Source: Micractinium sp. NFX-FRZ | Taxonomy: Eukaryota > Chlorophyta > Trebouxiophyceae > Chlorellales > Chlorellaceae | Direction: 5' to 3' | Assembly (NCBI GenBank): GCA_029339195.1 | Contig: JAPTJF010000576.1 | Location: 1-34,201, forward strand | Length of the DNA: 34,201 bases | Shown: positions 18,801 through 26,937 of the stretch, piece after piece | Position numbering within the stretch: the stretch's first letter is position 1 | How the letters are laid out: every line of letters starts with the position of its first letter | Program-made: the position numbers and the translations under genes | Notes under the pieces: generated by a model | The model's database searches: none | Told to the model about the DNA's origin: nothing | Seen by the model: the letters and a program-made list of their open reading frames with translations, nothing else

Positions 18801-21800
18801 CTGTCCTGGCCACCATGCCTTCCGCCGAGGTGGGCCTGCCAGGATGGTGCCATCAGACGGAGTGCTGTTTTTGTAGAGCATCTTCAATGCGCTGTGCCTT
18901 GCTGGTGTGGCTCTCCTCCTGGGCCCGCTGACGTCTTGCGGGGCGTCTGTTCGGCCTGAGCAGCCATTGCATGCTGTGTCCCTGCCTGGCATCCTCACTC
19001 GCTGCGCACCCTGCTTGTGCTGCTGCCCGCTATGCCTGCAGTATCGTGCACGCACCTCGCCCGCCCCGGTGGAGCACATGCCCCCAGAGATGATCACCGG
19101 GGAGGAGGTGAGACGGGGCGGGTGAAACGCCACAAGTCCCGGTTGTGTGCTGCGCCGGGAACCGTCATCTCTACTGAGACGTACACGGTGTAACAGGAAG
19201 GAAGGAAGGAAGGAAGGAACTCCCCTCCTGGGTTCAGCTGGCATGCCTTCCTTTGCAAGCCATGCCCGCTCATGGCTGCCCTTCAGGCGACCGCAGATTG
19301 GCCTGGCCCAGCTGCTCTCCAGCCCACTGCCTGTTCCGCCTCGTGCTTAGTTCTTGAGCGCATGGGCTGCCGTCAACATGGCTGGCTGCAGGGCCGCCCG
19401 ATACCTCCGAGCCTGTCCATGCTGCCCGAGGGGCAGGAGGAGGTGCCGCCATCTGCAGAGGCAAGTTCTCCAAGCGGGGATGGCACGCGGGTTTGGGACA
19501 GGCCTGCCTCAACCGCTTGCTGCGCTCAACCTCCCCCCCATTCTCGGCATACTGCCTGGGCTGTATGTAGCATTGCTTGCTCCCTCCTTACAGGAAATCA
19601 CTCTGCTTAAATTACAGACAACATGTTCTCTGACGCAACTGTGCTTTCAGTTCCCCCTGAAATATGGGACCCAGCATCAGTTGTTGAACTGGTACCACGG
19701 TGTGCAGGGAGTGCAGGAGGCACCTGTTGAGGAGGAGGCACCTGCTGGCGCCGAGGCCCGCCTGAAGGGTCTGTTTGCCCCTGCTTTGGCTGTCACCACT
19801 GGGGTGGCAGTCGCCGCGCCAGCCATGGTGACAGCCGGCAGGGCTCCCGTCAGCGCCGAGGCAGTGCCGGCAGTTGGCGCAGAGAGGTCGGCGCTGGCTG
19901 GCCCGGAGGTAGCTGAAGTCAGCGCCGACTACGAAGCGGTAGAGGCCGCACGGCTGGAGGGCCTCACGGGCGAGCGCGTGGGTGTCAAGGTGGGCCGCTG
20001 CGGCTGTGGGCGAGCCAAGTGTTTCCTGAAGGGTACAGCGGAAGGCTATGAGCAGCAGAGTCTGATATCCAAAGAGGGAGCACCACTCAGTGCCCCTGCC
20101 CTGCGGTGGCTTTGGTTTCAGCTCAATTTCCAATGTCCCTCACTGCCAACTAGGCATCGTCTGCACTCGCTCCGTGCTGCCTTCCAGCAGAGTGTGCTTG
20201 TGCCTGCGCTGGGCATGACTGTCCCTCTCACCTCCTCGACTCCTCACTTCTGTACGCCACCCCACGTCTCCATTGCTGCAGCGTGTGCCGCTGCCTGCGC
20301 TGGGCACCAGTACTGAGCTGGAGTCGACGACTATTGCCGAGGAGAAGGTGAGGAAGGGACGGCACGGAGCGGCAGGGGGGAGCGGGGTTGGGGGGAGCGA
20401 CGTCAAGATGTATGCAAGGTGAGGCATGGGGGGGGGGGGGGGGGGGGGCGGAGAGGGGGGGGGGGGGGGGGGGGGGGGAAGGAGAGGGGGGGTGGGGAAG
20501 TCGTTCGAGGGCTAAACCCACATGGGTGGGCCGCAGCATCCTCCTGCGACTCTAGCGGGAGGGCGGCACCCTTAGTCATCATTGTTCCTTGCCAGAAGCC
20601 CCATGCTGGATGAAAAACAAGGAACTGCTAGGTTTAACCACGGGAGCTGTCATGTGTGTCAGGGCATAGCAGAATAAACCAGTTCGTGATACTTCGGCTG
20701 CTCAAGCACTGAGCAGGAAGTTTGTACAGCACCAGCACCAGCATCGGCAGTGGCATTTATACACTGGACAGCATGACAGGGTGTGACCTCACTCACAACT
20801 GCCAGCGGGCGGCTACACGACTCAAGCTGCTGCCCGTTGGCGCCCTGCCCCGGCGCAGGAGCCGGCGGCAGCGGCCGTGGCACGGCGCAAGGCTGCTGCT
20901 GCTCACAACTTGGCGGCAGCCGCGGCAGCAGTGGCAGCAGAGGCGGTTGTGAGGCGCCATGTCCGAGCACACCACCCAAGCGTGGCTGCTGCCAGTGCCA
21001 GCCGCCAGCGCCAGCTGCTGCGCCGCTTGAGCAGCACTGCCGCTGCTGCCATGGGCACCAGCGGTGCAGCTGCTGAGGGTGCAGCAGGCACCCTGAAGCA
21101 GCTGCTGTTAGGGCTGGCTGCAGTCGCATTCATGCAGTCGGGCCTGCTGAGCGGCTTGGCAGCAGCTGCTGTTGTGGTGGTGGTTGTGGTGGCGCTGCTG
21201 GTAGTGCTGCTGCTGGAAGTGGCCAAGGCGGCAGGAGCGTGGGCGGTGCGTGTGATGGAAGCACTGCGCGTCCCTGGCCAGGCACGAGAGAGGAGCTTCC
21301 GTTGACACCTGGGCTACTGTTTGCTGCACCTGCTCTTTTGTGTCCCTTAGCCTTCTGTTCTGTGCCTAACCTTCTCACTTGAGGTTTGTTTCCTCCTGCC
21401 CCTTGACACCTCGGCCATGAAAGTATGCCAAGCTAAGGGCAGAAAAAAGACGCAGCCTCCTGCACTCTGCCCCTCTCTGGCCCTCCAGGTGACATCCGAG
21501 GTGGTGGAGCAGCACAAGCAGCGCGTCCTCGAGGGTGGGACCTGGGCAGCCCCATCTGCCGCTGCCACTGGGGCGGCTGCCGGCGGTGCCGCTGCTGCCA
21601 GCACCGGCGGTGGCATCGGTGCTCGCGATCTGGGGCCGGGTGAGCTGGCGGCTGGTGAGGAGGCACCTGCAGCTGGCATCATGAAGGTGTCGCCAGCAGG
21701 GCTGCCAGCTGAGGAGCGCACCGAGGCTGGCATGGCAGAGGGCCTGGCAGTTGAGGAGCCAGCAGTGGAGCACGAGGCTCCTTCTGCTGCTGCCAGGGAG

Positions 21801-23045
21801 CTGGCGGCAGCGGAGGCGCTGGAGGGCAAGCCCGGCGCCGCTGCCGAGCTGGCGGGCCAGGACCTGGGTGCAGCCGCTGGTGCTGAGGAGCGCGAGCCGG
21901 CGGGAGCTGTGGAGCAAGAGGTGGGTTTGGAGGGCTGCTGCCAACTGCACCACCTTTTGGGAGCCTGCTAAGAGCCTTGCTTGTTTTGCTTCCAAATGCC
22001 CTGACTGCTGCACGTGTGGCACAGCTTGCCAGCAGCCTCAGCCGCTACCGATTTTCAGCAGCAATGCAAGCTAACTGTACCAGGTCAAACCTTCAAAGTG
22101 TTGCCCCACCTCCACCCATTCTGCGCCCTCTCCTCTCACTTTCCTGCAGGTGCCCAAGGGGCTGGCGGCGGTGGAGACGGAGCGCATTGCTGTCTCAACA
22201 CCCGAGGCTGAAGGCAAGCACACGCCTGAGCCGGTGTCGGCCCTCTCCTCGCTGGCAGCCCCCTCCACACCCGCCCCGCCCAGCGAGGCAGCGGTGCCGC
22301 ATGGCCTGAGCGCCACCGAGCTGCCCAAGCCGGTGACTGAGCTGTCTGAGGAGCATGTGCTGCCTGAGCCCTCTGCAGCAGCGCCGGCGAGCCGCCAGGG
22401 CAAGTCCGAGCTGGTGCCCGAGCCTGTGCCCTCTGCGGCAGCGCCGGCAGTGGCTGACAAGGCGGCTCCTGTCAAGGTGGGGCACGGTGCCTGGGTGGCA
22501 GTGGGGTTTGAGAGGACCCGCGTGCACGTGGGGTTTTGGAGGGGTGGGGCAGAACTGCAGGAATGTAGCCTCTGGCAGGCCCCCCAACTCTCGTGGGGTA
22601 GAGCGTGCAGCGCTTGGCTTTGCCAATGGAGTTGACATCACCACACGCCTGCCAGGACCCAATGTGCACCTGCGTGCGCGCGCTGCGTCCCCCGACAGTC
22701 GCCCCCACACAATCTGCGCCTTGCCCCTTGCCTTGCAGAAGAAGAAGAGGAGCCGGAACCCGTTCCACAAGCTGAAGAAGGTGCGCTACCCAGGGCGCTG
22801 CATTGCCAGAGCTGCAATGCCTGCCCTTGATGCCAGGCATTGGTTTGGTGGCTGTGGTATGGGGTGTGGGTTAAGAGCAGGTGCTTCCAGGCATTCTTCT
22901 CGGGTGTGAACTGGGGCCAGGCTTGCTGCCTGGCCTGTCTCCTCCTTACTGCTTGCTGACGTGCAGATGATAAGGAGCTGCTCAGCTGCTGCTTGATCTT
23001 GAAATGCAGATGCTGTTCACCCCGCCCCCGCCCGAGTCTATGTGA
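15866..23045 (+). CDS. large Ala/Pro/Glu-rich protein with hydrophobic N-terminal segment, unrecognised
   Basis: Exons: 15866-16036, 16229-16375, 16794-16868, 17123-17165, 17345-17383, 17536-17574, 17795-17845, 18100-18151, 18303-18420, 18704-18829, 19042-19107, 19392-19460, 19717-19989, 20282-20347, 21489-21920, 22150-22476, 22739-22780 and 23010-23045. The model is in phase throughout (about 723 aa). Residues 44-67 (IVGLCAGAMIGG, then ALVLSKYIL) are hydrophobic, flanked by amphipathic stretches. They could be a membrane or lipid-surface hairpin. From about residue 230 the chain is Ala/Pro/Glu-rich and probably disordered. Near the end is a basic patch (KKKRSRNPFHKLKK), then a short tail MLFTPPPPESM. 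Three introns need GC donors (18152, 18421, 19461), each with a good consensus. The starts of the exons at 19392 and 19717 are uncertain, since longer in-phase starts at 19287 and 19594 are open. A possible alternative last exon lies at 20859-21305. No family is recognised. Confidence 0.6.
16691..16814 (+). repeat. duplicated acceptor plus exon start in an intron of the large unknown gene
   Basis: The real junction is gcctgcag at 16786-16793 followed by gtcatcggcatgggaggtgg. An upstream copy has cacctgcag at 16691-16699 followed by atcgtcggcatggagggcgg. The offset is 94 bp. Confidence 0.8.
17438..17498 (+). repeat. CCTG tetranucleotide microsatellite in an intron
   Basis: Interrupted cctgcctg runs lie in the intron between the two 39-nt exons at 17345 and 17536. 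They are pyrimidine-rich and close to a 3' splice site, so length variation could affect splicing. Confidence 0.85.
17924..17977 (+). pseudogene. exon-like fragment of an adaptor-complex (AP) sigma subunit inside an intron
   Basis: In the intron 17846-18099, directly after an acceptor-like cag (17921-17923), 18 codons read VYRRYASLFFLMGIDAEE. This closely matches the conserved middle of AP-1/AP-4 sigma subunits (family pattern IVYRRYASLFF.VGVD..ENEL). The match stops after Glu-Glu, where the family would continue with Asn-Glu-Leu, at a possible GC donor (gag/gcaggg). No other part of a sigma subunit is visible anywhere in the window. The host exons on either side join in a different phase, so the sigma frame cannot be part of the main product. 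It is probably a captured exon or transposed gene fragment; chance similarity is unlikely but not excluded. Confidence 0.5.
19196..19219 (+). repeat. (GGAA)6 microsatellite
   Basis: Six perfect ggaa units lie in an intron of the large unknown gene. Confidence 0.95.
20191..20311 (+). repeat. duplicated acceptor plus exon start before exon 20282
   Basis: The real exon start at 20282 reads cgtgtgccgctgcctgcgct, then gggcaccagt. The copy at 20191, also preceded by cag, reads agtgtgcttgtgcctgcgct, then gggcatgact. The offset is 91 bp. Confidence 0.85.
20428..20478 (+). repeat. two long G homopolymer tracts
   Basis: Runs of 21 G (20428-20448) and 24 G (20455-20478) are separated by cggaga, in the long intron 20348-21488. 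Such tracts form G-quadruplexes and are difficult to sequence, so their exact length is unreliable. Confidence 0.9.
20859..21305 (+). CDS. possible alternative terminal exon encoding a membrane anchor
   Basis: After an acceptor-like cggcgcag (20851-20858), a frame runs open for 148 codons to TGA at 21303-21305. It has coding-like composition: an Ala/Arg-rich start, then a strong hydrophobic stretch (LLLGLAAVAFMQSGLL, then a run of about 20 Val/Leu/Ala) and a short basic end. It joins in phase to the donor at 20347, so it could replace the exons from 21489 on and give a membrane-anchored short form of the large unknown protein. It lies wholly within the intron 20348-21488. Alternatives are an independent gene whose first exon I cannot find, or a chance open frame. 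No family is recognised. Confidence 0.3.
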   Translation, partial: EPAAAAVARRKAAAAHNLAAAAAAVAAEAVVRRHVRAHHPSVAAASASRQRQLLRRLSSTAAAAMGTSGAAAEGAAGTLKQLLLGLAAVAFMQSGLLSGLAAAAVVVVVVVALLVVLLLEVAKAAGAWAVRVMEALRVPGQARERSFR

Positions 23046-23582
23046 AGAGGCTATGCTGACAGCTGGCATTGCCTCCCCAAGCAGCCACCTACCAGACTGT
23101 GGCCCTATGCATCATTTAACGCAACCACAGGCATCCCTGCCTGGCGGTCACGCCGGCACTGAACGCCTGACCTCCCCTGCACAGCAACCCCACTTTTGCG
23201 ACGGCACACACATACACACATCTCACGCATGCACTTTGCTCTCAAGAGCATCTGTGCCTGCTCAGACTTGGCTGATTTCCAGCGTTGTTGCAAAGCTGCT
23301 TGTAACATGTTGCAGTAGTGCTGTACAGGCAAGAGAGGGGGCAACACGGTTGAAAATCGCATGTGCGTGTGACAGCCGAGAAGCAGCCAGGAGCAGGAGG
23401 CTGGAAGGGGGCAGGGCAAGCAAGCTCAACTGTGTGTTTGCCTGCAACCGTGCGTGCGCTGCTCCTTGGTCGACAGCAATGCTGCTCAGCAGCCCAAGTT
23501 GCCTTTGAGAAACAGGAAAAGTGCCAGCGTGGCATTGCCCCCTGTGGGGCTGCTTTTGCTGCTGCTGGTGCCCGCTGGCAGG
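23046..23582. other. intergenic region between convergent genes
   Basis: These 537 bp between the stop of the large unknown gene and the stop of TIM21 should hold both 3' UTRs. A TGTAA at 23301-23305 suits the plus-strand gene. No minus-strand TGTAA is obvious for TIM21. I see no other gene. Confidence 0.6.
23301..23305 (+). terminator. poly(A) signal TGTAA of the large unknown gene
   Basis: TGTAA stands 256 nt after the stop at 23043-23045, the nearest such motif downstream on this strand. Confidence 0.4.
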
Positions 23583-26017
23583 TCAGTAGTCGGTCTGGTC
23601 GGTCTGGCCGGGGCGCACAAGCACAACCTGCATAGTAAAGAGCAAAAGAAGGCGTGCCAGGCTCGGTTCTAGGCTTGCAGGCTGAATCAGCAGTGTGTGG
23701 AGTGCAACGCTCGGCCCGCTTTGCAGAGAGCAAACACATGCCCAGCCCCTGCAGCATGCCCTGCTGTGCTTGTGCCACCGCTGAAACGCCGTGCTCACCT
23801 GCTGCGGTACGGGTGCCTCAACGTCGAGGTAGAGGAAGCTGTACTTCCAGTTGCCGCTGTCCTTGAACATGTCTGGTGCAGGGGCGCAGGGGAACGTAAT
23901 GTGGGCGCGCATGCGTGCAAATGGCAATGATGGTCGGTAGAGAAGGAGCTTGCCACACAGCACAGACTTGGCGCGTGCGCAACAATGCTTGCTCAGCCCA
24001 GCAACCCGCAGCAGTGCATGGAAGCTCATCCAAGCCATCAGGAAACCCAAGGCAGTGCACGTGCCCATTGGCGTGCTTGCACGCAGGCCGCTTTAGACCC
24101 ACCTGCATTGACGGTAGCGCGGCCAGAGGGGCCGCGCATGTGGAACTGCAGCTGCACGTGCTCCCGCCCCTCGCTGTCGTTGTACACCCTGCAGCAGCAC
24201 ACAATGACCAGCGTGGTTGTGGGCACTGATGGTGGTGCCAGCAAACTATGTGCACATGTCAGGAGGACGTGAGGGCCACAACACAGCGGCACACAGTGCA
24301 ATTGATAGCAGCTGCTATCTTCCCTGAAGGGCCATCATCAGCCTGCTCACAACCTCCATCCCTGCACCCAGCTTGTCTCTTTCACGTGCCTGTGGGGGAT
24401 GCGCTGCCGCGCCGCGCGGTTCTGGCTCTCCTGGCCATAGGCGGAGATGGGGGTGCCTGCAGGAGGCAGCGCCAAGAGAGGAGTTTGGCGGGACGAACAA
24501 AGCGGGGTGGAGTGTGCGGGGAGCAGTGTACTGCTGCAACTGGTGGAGTTTGGAGAGCAGCATGACAGCTTGCTGCCATGGATGCCGCAAGCATTGACCT
24601 TCACCTCCCTTCCAGGCCTGGCTCACCCAGGCGCACGGTGATGCGGGGGTCATCCTTGATCTTGGTGAGGGTGTGGTTGAAGCACTGAAGGGGTGGGGGT
24701 GGGGGGAGGACAGCGGCATGCGGTTTACCTGCTGCGGCACAGGCACGCCGCTACTGCATTGGTGGGCAGTGGCACTGCCTCAGCGCTCCCTGCCCGTCCT
24801 CGTCAGCTCGAAGCATCAAGCACTTCTGTGGTGTGTGATAGGGAGTGCACTCTTCCCTGCAATGCCCTGCCACGGCCCCTGCCACACTCACCTGGTACTC
24901 CTTGGGCTGGAAGAGCAGCTCGTTGAGGGCAGCATACGCCACGGCACCCGCAAACTGCACGAGGGAGGGAGGACTCAGGCGACGGCTCTAGGCAGACAGG
25001 GTGCAGCATAGGTGTGGGCCCATTATGCCGAGCTACAGTGGGCAGATGGGAGCAAGCAGGGCAGGAGGAGACAGTCGTGCAGCAGAGCGCTTGGCAGGGG
25101 GCCTGCCTGGTGGGGGGCTGCACTACATGGCACCAGCAACATCTTCAGTTCCCGGCCCCTGCCCAGCCGTCCCATCTGGCTTCCTTCCTCATGCGGGCGC
25201 TTCATGCCTCAATGCACACCCGGCCGCCCCCTCACCCCGAGGGCCGCCACAATGACCAGGCTGTACCCGCCCGCCTCGGTGACGGTGACGGGGCGCTGCG
25301 GAATCTTGTCCGTGATTGCGCTGAACTCCTCCTCAGCAGACACCAGGCCCTGGGGAGCAGGGGGGTGACATGAATGAAGCGTGCGGGGTGATGAGCTGCA
25401 CCAGGTATGGGGTATGACCCCAAGCAGTGCAGGCAAGGCTGGGCAGCAGGCAGGGCAGCGAAGCGGCGAGCAGGGCAAGCAACATGCGTAACGTCCGGCA
25501 TGACGGCGCAAGCTGCACTGCATCCGCCAGGCCCACCTCTTTCTCGGCCGCCGCTGCAGCTCGCCGTGCTGCACGGCCGCCCTTCTGCGCCGCCTGCTGC
25601 TCCCCAGCCGCGCCCGACAGCTGCCGTGCGCCAAAGGCCTGTGGCTGCCATGGCCGCAGCGCTGCGCGCGCTGCTGCCAACACGCTGCTGCCGCTCTCTT
25701 GCAACGTCGCTGCTGCTGGGATGAGCTGTTGGTGCTGCAGTGGGCGCAGCGCCACAGCGGCGCCGCCGACGGTTGCGTCTGTGGAACAGGGGCACGGATG
25801 GGAAGCGGATCTGGAGCAAGGCCACGGTGCAAGACGCATGTGCCTTGAGGCCACGATAGCCCGGCGGCAATCAGCATGCAAGTGCAGCGGCACAGGCCTG
25901 GCAGAGGCGGCTGGCAGCACCGGCAGCGGCGGCAGGCAGGCTGGCAGGGGCACAGGTCTTACCACAGATCGCCGCTACGCGTCTCAATGCTGGCCAAAGT
26001 GCCTTGGCGCGTGACAT
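23583..26017 (-). CDS. TIM21: TIM21 subunit of the mitochondrial TIM23 import complex
   Basis: Nine exons read leftward: 26017-25963, 25778-25537, 25349-25236, 24954-24892, 24684-24627, 24456-24390, 24188-24103, 23872-23799 and 23627-23583. All are in phase (267 aa). Tim21 is an inner-membrane protein whose intermembrane-space domain links the TOM and TIM23 translocases. The start MSRAKALWPALRRVAAIC is a typical presequence, followed by an Ala/Gln-rich linker. One transmembrane helix spans about 126-152 (YSLVIVAALGFAGAVAYAAL). The folded domain follows the family: LTKIKDDPRITVRLG, then TPISAYGQ, then RIPHRVYNDSEGREHVQLQF, MRGPSG and DSGNWKYSFLYLDVE. The intron after exon 6 needs a GC donor (cacag/gcacgt), which restores RVYNDSEG exactly. 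The start was chosen because its exon supplies the presequence in the right phase. Confidence 0.92.
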
Positions 26018-26937
26018 TGTAGTGACCAAGCAGCGGGCAGGCTGTGGGACAGCGGAGGGAAGACGATGGCAAGCGACAGCGTCAGCAGCAAGCGGGGGGC
26101 CAAAGGGGTCACCAGCGGTGTCGTTGCAAATGCCGAGCACACTGGGGCGCCCGCAAGCTTCCGGTTTTGGTGCTGGGAGTTGTGCAGCCCAGCATGGTGG
26201 CGCAGCAGGGCTGCGATGGGCGGCAAGCAGCACCCACCCAGCTCTAATTTCCTGCGGCAAACGTGTTCGCTGCCCACGGCGATCAACGCGAGTCACAGGG
26301 TGAGTCTCCCGGCAACTTCAAGTCAGCGCACTAGCACGGCTCGCTTTGCTTGCGGACGCTCTAAAGATTGGGCATGACTGCAGAGCGCATGTCTCACACA
26401 GCACGTGCGCCCAGCGATACCCACGTGCGGGAGAAAGTTAGCTATTCGTCTGGCACAGCTCAACGGCTGGTGCTCTGTGATGCATCTCTGTAGTTACCTG
26501 CATACCACATTGCAGCGCCGGGCTGATTGGCCAAGAAGCCAAAGTGGCAGGCTGCTGCGGCAGTGCCGCCTGCCGCCGCTGTGTGTGCCCCTGCTGCCTG
26601 CCGATGCTGCGACCCTCTAATGCTGGCCCAGGTGCACGTCCCTGCTCATGTCTGCAGGCAAGGGCAAGGCAACTCTTAAAGAATATAAATGCAAAGCTGC
26701 TGCTGCCAACACGGGAGCACTCCCAACCCAAACTGCTCCGCTGCAGGCTTGGCACCGTAGCACCAGCCCACTCGCCCACTCGCACTTCAGCCTGGCCGTG
26801 GTGTCACACGGCAGCAGCTACCCTCGTCAGGCATCCTCCCAGCTGATGGTGTGCTGACGTCAGTTCACTGGCATCAGGCAGCAGGACAAGGTGGCCGCGC
26901 CAGGGCAGCAGGGGCCACAGAAGCGCAAGCAGGCGGC
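26018..26937. other. divergent intergenic region between TIM21 and the PUT-type transporter
   Basis: This 920-bp gap separates two divergent start codons and is the longest unoccupied stretch apart from the right end. It should hold both promoters and 5' UTRs. Frames open on both strands here show no family resemblance. A TATA-like motif lies at 26684-26689; nothing else is recognisable. Confidence 0.55.
26684..26689 (+). promoter_or_regulatory. TATA-like box upstream of the transporter gene
   Basis: TATAAA lies in a locally A-rich patch (cttaaagaatataaatgc), 249 bp before the proposed ATG at 26938. This is a motif match only. Confidence 0.35.

Noticed and set aside
17955..19244. 429-codon open frame on the minus strand
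   Set aside because: It lies antisense to five plus-strand exons that join in phase. Its translation is Ser/Pro/Arg-rich shadow sequence with no motif. Long antisense frames are common in such GC-rich DNA.
19594..19716. frame reading VPPEIWDPASVVELVP in the large unknown gene
   Set aside because: It looks protein-like but runs into a stop. It could join the next coding frame only through an impossibly short intron, so it was left as intron sequence. The start of the exon at 19717 remains uncertain.
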